Positions 1 to 9,187 of a DNA stretch of 43,744 bases are shown here, in pieces. Positions within the stretch are counted from its first letter, which is position 1. The number at the start of each line of letters is the position of its first letter. A model generated the notes under the pieces. That model was not told the DNA's origin. It ran no database searches and saw nothing but the letters and a program-made list of their open reading frames with translations. The DNA is taken from positions 1-43,744 of the forward strand of contig NZ_OOGT01000004.1 of the NCBI RefSeq assembly GCF_900323515.1. The letters are read 5' to 3'. The translations under genes were made by a program, and so were the position numbers. This DNA is from Acinetobacter stercoris. Lineage in GTDB: Bacteria > Pseudomonadota > Gammaproteobacteria > Pseudomonadales > Moraxellaceae.

Positions 1-64
1 ATTCTGAACAAATATAAAAAAATTAAAATTGATAAATTCGACATAAGAATGATGAGTTTTTGGA

Positions 65-946
65 ATGATTGAGAAAATATCTTTGAATTCGCTTAAATTT
101 TTCTATTTTGTTGCTAAGTTTGGAAGTGTCACGATTGCTGCACAAAAATTGTTTGTTACACAAAGTGCTGTCAGTAAACAGATTAATAATCTGGAAGAAG
201 CAGTTCAGGCTGAGTTGTTTGAAAGGCGGAACAAGTCTTTGATACTTACTTCCAAAGGGCATTTGCTTTTTAATTGCTGTCAAAAACTTTTTGCTGAATT
301 AGATGAATGCTTATTGGAAATTAATAAGCACAATTTTGTGACTAAACAACTGGTTCTATCTTGTGAGCCTACCATTTCAATGAAATGGTTAATACCACGT
401 TTGTCAAAGTTTAGAGAATTAGGTCATGATTTTGATGTGGTATTACTCACAGGTGGAGGGCAGGTTGACTTTGAAAAGAGTAATATTGATATTGCTATTC
501 GGCGTAATGATTTCGATTGGGGGGAACATATTTTTAGCGAAAAACTTGTAGATGAATATATGGCAGTCGTTCAAAATCCAAAAAACGCAAAAAATCACGA
601 TATTTTAATTTCTAAATCCAGACCTAATTTCTGGAATAATTTAAATAAGCTGAATGATTGCAAAAAGTTATTAACCCAATATTCAAAAGTTGAACTTGAA
701 CACTTTTATCTGTGTCTGGAAGGGTGTTTAGCAGGGTTAGGGGTCACAACTCTTTCTATTTACATGATTGAAAAAGAACTTGAATATTCTTTTTTAAAAA
801 TGCTGGTTCCAGCTTTTAAGGATGGTTCGGCTTATTATTTGCTCTCTCATTCAGCTTTTGAAGAAGATCCAAGAAAGTTGATTTTTTTAGAGTGGTTGAA
901 ACAGGAACTGGCTGCAAGTCAAAGCGCATTAAAACTGAAGAGTTAG
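65..946 (+). CDS. LysR-family transcriptional regulator (GcvA/AmpR-like)
   Basis: Predicted DNA-binding regulator of 293 aa, the usual LysR length. Residues 6-65 form the winged helix-turn-helix, with the typical run AAQKLFVTQSAVSKQINNLE. From about residue 95 a periplasmic-binding-protein-like effector domain begins (LSCEPTISMKWLIPRL), and with the later IDIAIRRN stretch it resembles the GcvA/TrpI/AmpR subgroup. The ATG at 65 is the first usable start; a nearby upstream ATG runs into a stop. The Shine-Dalgarno sequence is weak. No divergent partner is visible because the window begins 64 bp upstream. The next gene is convergent on the minus strand, so the target genes are probably outside the window. 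The effector is unknown. Confidence 0.85.
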   Translation: MIEKISLNSLKFFYFVAKFGSVTIAAQKLFVTQSAVSKQINNLEEAVQAELFERRNKSLILTSKGHLLFNCCQKLFAELDECLLEINKHNFVTKQLVLSCEPTISMKWLIPRLSKFRELGHDFDVVLLTGGGQVDFEKSNIDIAIRRNDFDWGEHIFSEKLVDEYMAVVQNPKNAKNHDILISKSRPNFWNNLNKLNDCKKLLTQYSKVELEHFYLCLEGCLAGLGVTTLSIYMIEKELEYSFLKMLVPAFKDGSAYYLLSHSAFEEDPRKLIFLEWLKQELAASQSALKLKS

Positions 947-1112
947 TAAAAAGATAGAATTGTGAAAGCGCATTATCTAGTGCAACCTATATATTGGAGA
1001 ATAAATATTTTATATATGTTTTATTGAAGATAGGCGATATAGATTCTTATTCAGTGAACTCATTCCTAATGGACATAAATCGCTCCACTACAGAACAAGA
1101 AGCGGAATGATA

Positions 1113-1613
1113 TCATGTATTTTGATTGTCTTTATCTAAATCTGACCATGCTACCAAAGTGTCAGACATTTGCTGGAGTACAGTGACAAAATTTGTACGT
1201 TGTTCAGGCGTCAATGTGGAGAAGTGTTTAAACTGGATTTCACGTAAACCATTACGCTGCTCTTTAACTAAATGCAAGCCATATTCGGTTAGCTCCATTA
1301 ACCAGCTACGGGCATCGGCTTCATTCTTTTTACGTATTACAATATTTTTATTTTCTAATATTTTTAGCATTCTGGTTGCTGTCGGTATGGCAACACCAGC
1401 ACGATGTGCAATTTGGCTAACAGATAAAATGCCTTCATCTGCTAAAGCATCCAGTAAGTTGAGTTGAGATAGTGAAAGTTGCGAGCGCATTTGTGCATAA
1501 TAGCCTCGATCACGAGTCATAGCTTTAAACAGGTTATGGCACACTCTGATAAAGTCCTCAAACTCTTGTTCATTCTGTTCAGTCATTTGATTATCTTTAA
1601 CTGTTGAGTTCAA
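1113..1613 (-). CDS. MarR-family transcriptional regulator
   Basis: Predicted MarR-type dimeric repressor of 166 aa. The winged helix spans about residues 55-115: SVSQIAHRAGVAIPTATRML is the recognition helix-turn-helix and the wing follows (KKNEADARSWLMELTEYG). It is divergent from an MFS transporter-porin pair, and the gap holds three palindromic sites, so it probably represses that pair and itself. The start given is a TTG preceded by AGGT at good spacing. An ATG nine codons later (1586) is the alternative but has no visible ribosome-binding site. The ligand cannot be read from sequence; many MarR proteins beside transporters respond to aromatic acids. Confidence 0.85.
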   Translation of the reverse strand: MNSTVKDNQMTEQNEQEFEDFIRVCHNLFKAMTRDRGYYAQMRSQLSLSQLNLLDALADEGILSVSQIAHRAGVAIPTATRMLKILENKNIVIRKKNEADARSWLMELTEYGLHLVKEQRNGLREIQFKHFSTLTPEQRTNFVTVLQQMSDTLVAWSDLDKDNQNT

Positions 1614-1708
1614 TTTTCTTTACCTATATTTAAGCTATTGAATAAAATCAAAACATCAGAAATTTAGTTGATGCAATGTCAGTATAGCAAAAAAATATCT
1701 TGTATTTA

Positions 1709-1750
1709 TTTAGCTTGCTAATTATTATTTATTTAGCTAGGTAAATAAAT
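1709..1750. promoter_or_regulatory. Two candidate MarR operators (sites 1 and 2)
   Basis: Site 1 (1710-1721) reads TTAGC-TT-GCTAA, a perfect inverted repeat with a 2-bp centre. Site 2 (1727-1750) is a 24-bp palindrome with a CTAG core and arms ATTTATTTA/TAAATAAAT, broken only by one G/G pair. Both lie about 100 bp upstream of the MarR start, in the divergent gap. A role as MarR binding sites is inferred from symmetry, position and their similarity to the third site. Confidence 0.55.
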
Positions 1751-1860
1751 TACATTGATCCAGCCGGAATTTGTCTGATGATCTGATAAGGAAGATTCAG
1801 CACGCGATCTGGATAGATATGAAATCCAGATTGATTAAGAAGGTCGATCAAGTAAGTTTT

Positions 1861-1880
1861 TATTTAGCTGGCTAGTTAAA
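1861..1880. promoter_or_regulatory. Candidate MarR operator (site 3)
   Basis: The sequence TAGC-TG-GCTA (1865-1874) inside TATTTAGCTGGCTAGTTAAA repeats the core of site 1 with the same 2-bp centre. It lies about 40 bp before the MFS start codon, where a bound repressor would block RNA polymerase. Confidence 0.5.
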
Positions 1881-1921
1881 CCTTAAATACACTTGTAAAT
1901 GCAGTAGCGGAGTAATCGGTT

Positions 1922-3145
1922 GTGAAAGCGAAAGCAATATTTCAAGATGCTGAAAATAAAACTTTAGATCAATCAAACTATCTGGCCATCACCTTGGTGA
2001 TTTTTGCTGGAATTATCTCTGCTTTGCATGTAGGCAAGGCCTCGATCGCAATCCCCCAAATGCATGAACAATATCATTGGTCACTTTCCGCACTTAGCTG
2101 GGTCATGTCTGTTTTCCCGTTTATCGGTGTGATTGGAGGAATGCTTGCGGGAATCCTGGTAAAGCAATGGGGAGATAAAAGGTTACTTTGCATCGGTCTG
2201 GCAGTTCTCGCAGGAGCAAGTTTTTTTGGAGCAATGACGACTAATTTTGCATTTTTAATTGCAACGAGAGTTATTGAAGGGTTAGGTTTTTTATTGATCG
2301 TCGTATCCGCACCATCTATTTTGAATCGTTTAGCAACTCCTCTGCAATACAACATTGTGTTTGGTTTTTGGAGTATGTTCATGGGGATTGGCATTGCGAT
2401 TTCAATTTTTTTAGGGCCATTGCTAAATAACTGGCAAAGTTTATGGTTGATTAATGCGGGGCTGACATTTTTAATTCTGCTTTTTATTGTTTTAAAAGTT
2501 CCCCGTATAGAGAAAACTGGTTCAATTTCGCCCCAATCTGTTCATATTAAAAATGATGTTTTGAGAATTTTAAGAACACGAAATCCATCTTTATTAGGGA
2601 TTGCTTTTGCTGCTTATAACATTCAATTTTTCTCGGTTCTTACGTTTTTACCTTTATTTTTAGTTAAAAGAACAGGGATGTCTGTTGCTCAAGCCGGTTT
2701 TGTTTGTGGAGCCGTGGTTATTTCTAACATTACAGGCAATCTTGCATCTTCATTCTTACTGAATAGTGGTGTCAAGGCAAAGACAATTATTATCTTTGCC
2801 AGTGCCGCTATAGGCATATTAGGTGTAGGTATATTCCTGCCATTTACACCTGAAATACTGGCAATCACTTTATGTTTTTTATTTTCAATGGTCAGTGGTC
2901 TGATCCCTGCCACTATCGTAAGTTCTGCACCACGTAGTTCACCAGATACAAGTCTTGTCTCGCTATGTATTGGTTTGGTGATGCAGGGAAATTATCTTGG
3001 ACAAGTCATAGGCCCTTTAGCAATAGGTTTAGCGATAAGTTTTGCAGGGTGGACTGCTGCAGTTATTCCTGTTGCTATCGCCGCATTGATTGGGGTTTTA
3101 GCAGGCGTATTACTCAATTTTGAAAATAAAAAGATAGGGATATAA
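1922..3145 (+). CDS. MFS transporter, CynX/NimT-like
   Basis: Predicted inner-membrane major facilitator superfamily permease of 407 aa with about 12 hydrophobic helices. The loop after helix 2 carries the MFS signature region (GILVKQWGDKRLLCIG). The start is GTG with a GGAG site nine bases upstream; no better ATG precedes the first helix. It is followed after 42 bp by an OprB-type porin on the same strand, so the two probably form one operon carrying a solute across both membranes. The general look is of the CynX/NimT (cyanate/nitroimidazole) branch, but this does not define the substrate. Regulation is probably by the divergent MarR. Confidence 0.8.
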   Translation: MKAKAIFQDAENKTLDQSNYLAITLVIFAGIISALHVGKASIAIPQMHEQYHWSLSALSWVMSVFPFIGVIGGMLAGILVKQWGDKRLLCIGLAVLAGASFFGAMTTNFAFLIATRVIEGLGFLLIVVSAPSILNRLATPLQYNIVFGFWSMFMGIGIAISIFLGPLLNNWQSLWLINAGLTFLILLFIVLKVPRIEKTGSISPQSVHIKNDVLRILRTRNPSLLGIAFAAYNIQFFSVLTFLPLFLVKRTGMSVAQAGFVCGAVVISNITGNLASSFLLNSGVKAKTIIIFASAAIGILGVGIFLPFTPEILAITLCFLFSMVSGLIPATIVSSAPRSSPDTSLVSLCIGLVMQGNYLGQVIGPLAIGLAISFAGWTAAVIPVAIAALIGVLAGVLLNFENKKIGI

Positions 3146-3187
3146 GCATGCTTTTATTTATTCAGTTAAAGATCTGGAGAGCAGGAA

Positions 3188-4498
3188 ATGAATAAGTTTA
3201 TCCGGAAAAAACGTTTTATAACGACCATTTTCCTATCATTAGCATGTTTGAGTAGTCACATTTTCGCTAAACCTGCTTTTAATCCAGACAGTAAATGGGC
3301 ATTTGGTGACTGGAATGGTACTAGAACGGCATTAGCTGATCGCGGATACGAGTTTACATTGGGCTATACAGGTCAATTTGCTGGAACTTTGCATACTGAA
3401 CATAAAGGCAAAGGCAGTGCTTATGCCGATCAGTGGACAATTGGAACCAAATTTGATTTAGATAAAATTCTGGATTGGGATGCTACGCGTGCCGAGATAA
3501 AAATAACACATCGTGGCGGACAGTCATTGAGTCAGGAAAGTAATGCATTATCAGAAAAATTTTTCCAGACACAGGAGATTTATGGTCGTGGACAAACTTG
3601 GCGATTGACTGATTTCTGGATTGAAAAAAGTTTTCTGGATCGCCATCTGGATATTAAAGTTGGGCGATATGGTATAGGTGGTGAGTTTTCTCGAGCTGAT
3701 TGTTTATTCCAAAACCTATCTTTGTGTGGTGGGCAAGTTTCCAAGGGTGCAGGTGACCAGTGGTATGATGCACCAGTAAGTCAATGGGCTATGCGTGCTC
3801 GTTATCATCTTCAACCAGAATTATATCTGCAAGCTGGGGTGTTTGAGCAAAACCCTGTAAATGGTAATGCGACGACGGCAAAGGATGGATTTAATTTAAG
3901 CACTGATGGTTCAAAAGGTGCAATTATTCCTGTGGAAGTTGTCTGGTCGCCAAAACAGGCTTTTGAAAAACTGCCATTACCTGCCGAATATCGATTTGGA
4001 TATTTTTATAGCACTGTTGATGCAAAAAATGTCAAGTACGATTATAGGCAATCTAATCTAGATCAACCGCTGAATGACGATTATCATAAGAATTCCTTCT
4101 GGGTTTCAATGAAGCAGCAGTTAACGACTCAAGGTGGAGATAAATCGCGTGGCTTAACGGTGATGGGGCAAGCGATATTTTTTGATGATGAAACCAGCAT
4201 TTATAAAGACATTCAAAATGTAGCTTTGGTTTATAGAGGATTATTTGAAAGTAGGATTCAAGATGAGTTTGGCTTAGGCGTGGCACGAATTCATATCAAT
4301 GATGATGCGCAAAAATTTAAGAATAGCTCACTGGCACATGGTTTTAATAGTGAAGTAAATACAGAGCTTTATTATGGTTTAAAACTCATGAATTGGTTCA
4401 TGATCAAACCCAATATTCAATATATACATAATATTGGTGCAAATGCGTCCAATGGGAATGCTTGGGTTGGTGGTGTAAAGTTTAATATGGAGTTTTGA
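3188..4498 (+). CDS. OprB-family carbohydrate-selective porin
   Basis: Predicted outer-membrane beta-barrel of 436 aa. A signal peptide of about 27 residues (KKRF, hydrophobic stretch, cleavage after HIFA) is followed by the OprB hallmark WAFGDWNGTRTALADRGYEF. The body has alternating aromatic beta-strand patterns, and the chain ends in Phe (KFNMEF), as needed for BAM-dependent assembly. AGCAGGA precedes the ATG. It is the second gene of the MFS-porin operon. OprB porins classically pass sugars, but in Acinetobacter and Pseudomonas related channels sit beside genes for organic and aromatic acids, so the substrate is open. Confidence 0.85.
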   Translation: MNKFIRKKRFITTIFLSLACLSSHIFAKPAFNPDSKWAFGDWNGTRTALADRGYEFTLGYTGQFAGTLHTEHKGKGSAYADQWTIGTKFDLDKILDWDATRAEIKITHRGGQSLSQESNALSEKFFQTQEIYGRGQTWRLTDFWIEKSFLDRHLDIKVGRYGIGGEFSRADCLFQNLSLCGGQVSKGAGDQWYDAPVSQWAMRARYHLQPELYLQAGVFEQNPVNGNATTAKDGFNLSTDGSKGAIIPVEVVWSPKQAFEKLPLPAEYRFGYFYSTVDAKNVKYDYRQSNLDQPLNDDYHKNSFWVSMKQQLTTQGGDKSRGLTVMGQAIFFDDETSIYKDIQNVALVYRGLFESRIQDEFGLGVARIHINDDAQKFKNSSLAHGFNSEVNTELYYGLKLMNWFMIKPNIQYIHNIGANASNGNAWVGGVKFNMEF

Positions 4499-4513
4499 CG
4501 GTCAAATAGCAGA

Positions 4514-4548
4514 GATAAAAAATCCGACTTTAAGTCGGATTTTTTATC
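4514..4548. terminator. Bidirectional Rho-independent terminator
   Basis: A near-perfect inverted repeat with arms of 17 bp (GATAAAAAATCCGACTT and its complement, 1-nt centre) lies between the convergent porin and nrdB genes. It gives a GC-rich stem with a T-run on both strands. Confidence 0.9.
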
Positions 4549-4556
4549 GGTGAATT

Positions 4557-5840
4557 TTACCAGCTCAATGCACCACCAGTTTGGTAGTCAGTTACACGAG
4601 TTTCAAAGAAGTTCTTCTCTTTACGTAAGTCCATCATTTCAGACATCCACTGGAATGGGTTATTTACACCAGCGAACTGTTCAGGTAAGCCCAATTGAGC
4701 TAGACGACGGTTACAGATAAATTTTAGATATTCTTCCATCATGCCTGCATTCATACCGAGGACACCACGTGGCATAGTGTCACGTGCATATTCGATTTCA
4801 AGCATAGTACCTTCAAGAATCATTTGAACCACTTCCTCTTGGAATTCGGCACTCCAAAGATGTGGATTTTCGATTTTGATCTGGTTGATCATATCGATAC
4901 CAAAGTTCAAGTGCATTGATTCATCACGCAAAATGTATTGGAATTGCTCAGCAACACCACTCATTTTGTTACGACGACCCATCGACAGGATTTGCGTGAA
5001 ACCGCAGTAGAAGAAAATCCCTTCAAGTACACAGTAAAATGCGATCAAGTTACGAAGTAAACGTTGATCATCTTCTGGAGTGCCTGTTTTAAATGTAGGA
5101 TCACTCAAAGACTGAGTATATTTCAGACCCCAAGATGCTTTACGTGCAACAGATGGAATCTCACGATACATGTTGAAGATTTCACCTTCATCCATACCCA
5201 AAGATTCAATGCAGTATTGATAAGCATGTGTATGAATCGCTTCTTCAAATGCTTGACGCAAAATGTATTGACGACATTCCGGGTTAGTAATCAGACGATA
5301 AATCGCAAGAACCAGGTTATTTGCAACTAAAGAGTCAGCAGTTGAGAAGAAACCTAATGAACGTTTTACGATAATACGCTCATCTTCAGTTAAACCATCT
5401 TCTGACTTCCAGAGTGCGATGTCATGAGTCATGTTGATTTCTTGTGGCATCCAGTGGTTTGCACAACCATCCAGATATTTTTGCCAAGCCCATTCATATT
5501 TAAAAGGAACAAGCTGGTTTAAGTCAGCGCGACAGTTGATCATGGCTTTATCATCAACCTGAACACGCTGAGCACCCATTTCCAGTTCTTCCAGACCTGG
5601 GGCTACATCAAGGTTTTTTAAGGCTTCAGATGCTCGAACCAACGAATCGGTTGTATCTGCTGTTCGTTTGGTATTGGTTCCAGCGGATTGTGCAGTTGCC
5701 AGATTCGGCGATGATGGCTGTGCATCAGATACCACTTGCGAATCAGTCGTTTTTTGCGATTCGACGGACGCAGACTTGTTAGTTTGTGAAGCTGGTTTCG
5801 GTGCATCATCTTCAAAATCGTCCCAACTTAGAATAGACAT
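4557..5840 (-). CDS. nrdB: Class Ia ribonucleoside-diphosphate reductase, beta subunit
   Basis: Small subunit that holds the di-iron centre and tyrosyl radical needed by NrdA to reduce ribonucleotides to deoxyribonucleotides. At 427 aa it is longer than the E. coli protein because of a Ser/Ala/Gln/Thr-rich, low-complexity N-terminus of about 90 residues. Predicted iron ligands are Asp169, Glu200 and His203 (EEAIHTHAY), with the radical Tyr207 in the E-x2-H-x3-Y arrangement. A second ligand pair sits in RDESMHLNF. The ATG at 5840 is preceded by GAGAG. It lies downstream of nrdA on the same strand, separated by about 400 bp holding a tiny membrane-peptide gene and a palindromic repeat. Confidence 0.96.
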   Translation of the reverse strand: MSILSWDDFEDDAPKPASQTNKSASVESQKTTDSQVVSDAQPSSPNLATAQSAGTNTKRTADTTDSLVRASEALKNLDVAPGLEELEMGAQRVQVDDKAMINCRADLNQLVPFKYEWAWQKYLDGCANHWMPQEINMTHDIALWKSEDGLTEDERIIVKRSLGFFSTADSLVANNLVLAIYRLITNPECRQYILRQAFEEAIHTHAYQYCIESLGMDEGEIFNMYREIPSVARKASWGLKYTQSLSDPTFKTGTPEDDQRLLRNLIAFYCVLEGIFFYCGFTQILSMGRRNKMSGVAEQFQYILRDESMHLNFGIDMINQIKIENPHLWSAEFQEEVVQMILEGTMLEIEYARDTMPRGVLGMNAGMMEEYLKFICNRRLAQLGLPEQFAGVNNPFQWMSEMMDLRKEKNFFETRVTDYQTGGALSW

Positions 5841-5995
5841 TTACTTTCTCTCTTCGTTATTTATATCTGTTATGGACATCTTGATCACATACAGGTGATA
5901 ACAAAGATGTCGTTACTATACGCTTATTTTGTGTAAGCAAAATTAAGTTTTGTCGATTTGTGCATTGGTTTTAACCATTAGACACAAATTCCCCA

Positions 5996-6124
5996 CTACT
6001 TATTTTGATTACGCTTTTGCTTGCGAATGGCAAAGAAAGCATAAATAACGGGTATATAAAACACTAAAAAAGCCAAAATCAGTGCAATGACACCCAGTTC
6101 ATAGTTATGACTTAAATGAAACAT
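5996..6124 (-). CDS. Small membrane peptide, 42 aa, between nrdA and nrdB
   Basis: An open frame of 42 codons with a good ribosome-binding site (AAAAGAGG, about 7 bases before the ATG). The product begins MFHLSHNYELG, has one hydrophobic helix (about residues 10-33) and ends in a strongly basic tail (RKQKRNQNK), so it should be a single-pass inner-membrane peptide with a cytoplasmic C-terminus. It is in the same direction as nrdA and nrdB and lies between them. I do not recognise a named family. Its strong Shine-Dalgarno sequence, helix-plus-basic-tail design and clean end make it a more credible gene than a chance frame. Confidence 0.65.
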   Translation of the reverse strand: MFHLSHNYELGVIALILAFLVFYIPVIYAFFAIRKQKRNQNK

Positions 6125-6140
6125 TGGTTTGACCTCTTTT

Positions 6141-6236
6141 AAATCCACCCTATCCCTTTAAAAAGGAGGAAATACCAACGAAATAACTTTTTCGCGGAAC
6201 TCCCCCTTTATAAAAGGGGAGATAGGGGGATTAATT
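6141..6236. repeat. REP/MITE-like palindromic repeat element
   Basis: An element of about 95 bp, more GC-rich than its surroundings. The ends are imperfect inverted repeats: AATCCACCCTATCCCTTT on the left, and on the right the complement of AATCCCCCTATCTCCCCTTT. Each half can fold by itself; the right half (6200-6221) is an 11-bp hairpin with one mismatch. There is no coding capacity. It lies just after the nrdA stop codon. The look is that of a dispersed intergenic repeat, but no second copy is present in this window. Confidence 0.55.
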
Positions 6237-6241
6237 TAAAA

Positions 6242-9055
6242 CTACTGGCAAGCTTCACAATCAGGGTTATCGATTGAGCATGCCTGTGGCACTGGAGCTG
6301 CTTGAGAGAAGCCTTCTTCTTCATTAACTTCAGGTTTAGCTACCACTGGAGCAGGAGCTGCAACGGTTGCTGGTTTTACAGCATTTAATGCACCAGTATT
6401 AATGGTTGATTTTTCAGCAGAAGTTGCACCAAGTGCACGGAGGTAATACGTAGTTTTTAGACCACGTAGCCATGCCATTTTATAAGTAAGATCAAGTTTC
6501 TTACCATTTGCACCAGAGATGTAAAGGTTAAGTGATTGAGCTTGATCGATCCATTTTTGGCGACGTGATGCAGCATCAACGATCCAACGTGGTTCAACTT
6601 CGAATGCTGTCGCGAAGATTGTTTTAAGTTCTTCAGGAATACGAGCGATTTTTTGAACCGAACCTTCAAAGTGTTTCAAGTCATTTACCATTACTGTGTC
6701 CCAAAGACCACGTTCTTTCAATGCACGAACGAGGTAAGGGTTAATTACGGTAAATTCACCAGAAAGGTTGGATTTTACATATAGGTTTTGGAATGTTGGT
6801 TCGATAGATTGTGAAACGCCGCAAATGTTAGAAATGGTTGCAGTTGGTGCAATCGCCATGACATTTGAGTTGCGCATACCATCTTTTTGAACTTTGCTGC
6901 GTAATGTATCCCAGTCCAGACGTTGAGTACGATCTACTTCAAACATACGGTCTGGGCGAGACTTCGCTACGATGTCCAAAGAATCGATAGGTAAAATACC
7001 TTGATCCCATAGAGAACCTTTGAATGTCGAATAAACACCACGTTCTACAGCCAGATCACTTGAAGTCTGGATAGCATAGTAACTGATGACTTCCATTGAT
7101 TCATCGGCAAAATCAACAGCTGCATCAGAACCGTAACCGATACCCATTTCATATAAAGCATCCTGGAAGCCCATGATACCCATACCGACAGGACGGTGTT
7201 TCAAGTTCGAATTACGTGCTTGCTCAACTGCATAGTAGTTGATGTCAATCACGTTATCGAGCATACGAACTGCTGTTTTAATTGTGCGAGCCAATTTTTC
7301 ACGATCTAACTTGCCACCTTGAACGTGTTGTACAAGGTTGATTGAACCCAGGTTACATACTGCAATTTCATCTTTATTTGTATTGAGGGTAATTTCAGTA
7401 CAAAGGTTAGATGAATGCACTACGCCAACATGTTGTTGTGGTGAACGCAAGTTACATACGTCTTTGAATGTGATCCACGGATGACCTGTTTCAAAAAGCA
7501 TGGACAGCATTTTACGCCATAAGTCTTTTGCACGGATTTTTTTGTGCAACATGTTCTTTTCTTTGGCAATGCCTTCATAGTATGCATAACGTTCTGCAAA
7601 CTCAGCACCAGTCAAATCATGCAGATCAGGTGTTTCTGAAGGCGTAAATAAAGTCCATTCAGCATCTTCAAATACGCGTTGCATGAATAAATCTGGAACC
7701 CAGTTTGCTGTATTCATGTCATGTGTACGACGACGGTCATCACCTGTGTTTTTGCGAAGCTCCAGGAATTCTTCGATGTCCAAGTGCCAAGTTTCAAGGT
7801 ATGCACATACAGCACCTTTACGCTTACCACCCTGGTTTACTGCAACAGCAGTATCGTTGGCAACTTTAAGGAAAGGTACAACACCTTGAGACTTACCATT
7901 AGTCCCTTTGATATACGAGTTCAGCGCACGGACTGGTGTCCAGTCATTACCTAAACCACCTGCCCATTTAGAAAGCAGGGCATTGTCACGCATTGCACCA
8001 TAAATGTCATACAGATCGTCACCAATCGTTGTCAAATAGCAGCTTGATAACTGAGGACGTAATGTACCTGAGTTAAACAACGTTGGTGTAGATGCCATGT
8101 AGTCAAAGCTGGATAGCAAGTTATAGAACTCGATCGCACGTTCTTCTCGATTATCTTCATTGAGTGCAAGACCCATAGATACACGCATAAAGAACAATTG
8201 TGGAAGCTCGTAGCGGATACCGTCTGAATGGATGAAGTAACGGTCAAATAAAGTTTGTAGACCTAAATAAGTAAATTGGTTAGAGCGTTCTGGTTTAATC
8301 GCTGCTGCCAATTTTTTAAGATCAAAATCAAGTAATTTTGGATCAAGAAGTTCAAGTTCTACACCTTTCTTGAGGAAAGTTTCTAAAGCATCATTTTCCA
8401 ATGTGTCTTTAGCTAGGCCCAGGAACTCCAGACCAGTTGCTACAAGCTCATTACGCAGCAAACGGGCAGTTACATAAGTATAGTTAGGCTCTTGTTCAAT
8501 ACGGGTACGAGTTGCCATCATCATAGTTGTTGAGATGTCAGACTCTTTTACTCCGTTATAAAGGTTTTTAATTGTTTCATCGACAATGGCTTGAACATCA
8601 ATGCCTTCAAGACCTTCGCTTGCTTGCTCAATTTCTGCTTGAACTTTACTTAAATCCAGAGGCTGTAGCTGACCATTTGCATCTGTAATTTGTAAAGTAG
8701 GATGGTGGTTTGCACCTGTTTGATTTCTAGCCGCTGCACGTTGCTCACGATAAATCACGTAAGCACGGGCAACTTTCTGTTCACCAGTACGCATCAACGC
8801 CAATTCAACTTGATCTTGAATCTCTTCAATATGGATCGTGCCACCAGATGGTAAACGACGTTTAAAGGTATTTAAGACCATTTCTGTTAATTGTGTAATA
8901 CGGTCATGAATACGGCTAGAGTCAGAACTTTGTTGACCTTCTACAGCCAAAAAAGCTTTACCAATTGCTACAGAAATCTTGTCTGCATCAAAAGTGGCAA
9001 CGTCACCGGTGCGCTTAATCACCTGCAGTTGACCAGGGGTTGTAATCGCGTTCAT
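6242..9055 (-). CDS. nrdA: Class Ia ribonucleoside-diphosphate reductase, alpha subunit
   Basis: Large catalytic subunit (937 aa from this start) that converts NDPs to dNDPs with NrdB. An ATP-cone allosteric domain begins the protein (VIKRTGDVATFDADKISVAI); a second cone-like stretch may follow near residues 130-220, which fits the extra length compared with the 761-aa E. coli enzyme. The core shows LSSCYL, the active-site SNLCTEI and the CNLGSINL cysteine. The chain ends in a Cys-rich tail (CSIDNPDCEACQ) of the kind that shuttles electrons from thioredoxin. The ATG at 9055 has GGAG upstream; the longer frame from 9100 lacks a ribosome-binding site. Transcription is probably under NrdR control. 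Confidence 0.95.
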   Translation of the reverse strand: MNAITTPGQLQVIKRTGDVATFDADKISVAIGKAFLAVEGQQSSDSSRIHDRITQLTEMVLNTFKRRLPSGGTIHIEEIQDQVELALMRTGEQKVARAYVIYREQRAAARNQTGANHHPTLQITDANGQLQPLDLSKVQAEIEQASEGLEGIDVQAIVDETIKNLYNGVKESDISTTMMMATRTRIEQEPNYTYVTARLLRNELVATGLEFLGLAKDTLENDALETFLKKGVELELLDPKLLDFDLKKLAAAIKPERSNQFTYLGLQTLFDRYFIHSDGIRYELPQLFFMRVSMGLALNEDNREERAIEFYNLLSSFDYMASTPTLFNSGTLRPQLSSCYLTTIGDDLYDIYGAMRDNALLSKWAGGLGNDWTPVRALNSYIKGTNGKSQGVVPFLKVANDTAVAVNQGGKRKGAVCAYLETWHLDIEEFLELRKNTGDDRRRTHDMNTANWVPDLFMQRVFEDAEWTLFTPSETPDLHDLTGAEFAERYAYYEGIAKEKNMLHKKIRAKDLWRKMLSMLFETGHPWITFKDVCNLRSPQQHVGVVHSSNLCTEITLNTNKDEIAVCNLGSINLVQHVQGGKLDREKLARTIKTAVRMLDNVIDINYYAVEQARNSNLKHRPVGMGIMGFQDALYEMGIGYGSDAAVDFADESMEVISYYAIQTSSDLAVERGVYSTFKGSLWDQGILPIDSLDIVAKSRPDRMFEVDRTQRLDWDTLRSKVQKDGMRNSNVMAIAPTATISNICGVSQSIEPTFQNLYVKSNLSGEFTVINPYLVRALKERGLWDTVMVNDLKHFEGSVQKIARIPEELKTIFATAFEVEPRWIVDAASRRQKWIDQAQSLNLYISGANGKKLDLTYKMAWLRGLKTTYYLRALGATSAEKSTINTGALNAVKPATVAAPAPVVAKPEVNEEEGFSQAAPVPQACSIDNPDCEACQ

Positions 9056-9139
9056 TGTCAGCTTAGCTCCATTGTCATCATTGTTATGTTTATGGACCAT
9101 TTGAATCGGACTTTTTAGTCACGATGTTTGAGGACTAAA

Positions 9140-9187
9140 ACACAAGACTTAGTGGTTTAATGTAATTTAGGACACAAGATACGGGAA
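9140..9187 (-). promoter_or_regulatory. Tandem NrdR boxes upstream of nrdA
   Basis: Box 1 (9140-9155, ACACAAGACTTAGTGG) matches 12 of 16 positions of the palindromic NrdR consensus acaCwAtATaTwGtgt. Box 2 (9172-9187, ACACAAGATACGGGAA) matches about 10. Their starts are 32 bp apart, three helical turns, which is the spacing typical of NrdR sites. Box 2 overlaps the proposed -10 element. Confidence 0.6.

Larger units (their letters stand above)
1614..1921. other. Divergent MarR/MFS intergenic region
   Basis: This 308-bp AT-rich gap carries both promoters and the three operator-like palindromes. No convincing small gene is seen. GCGGAG at 1908-1912 is the ribosome-binding site for the MFS gene. 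Confidence 0.6.
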
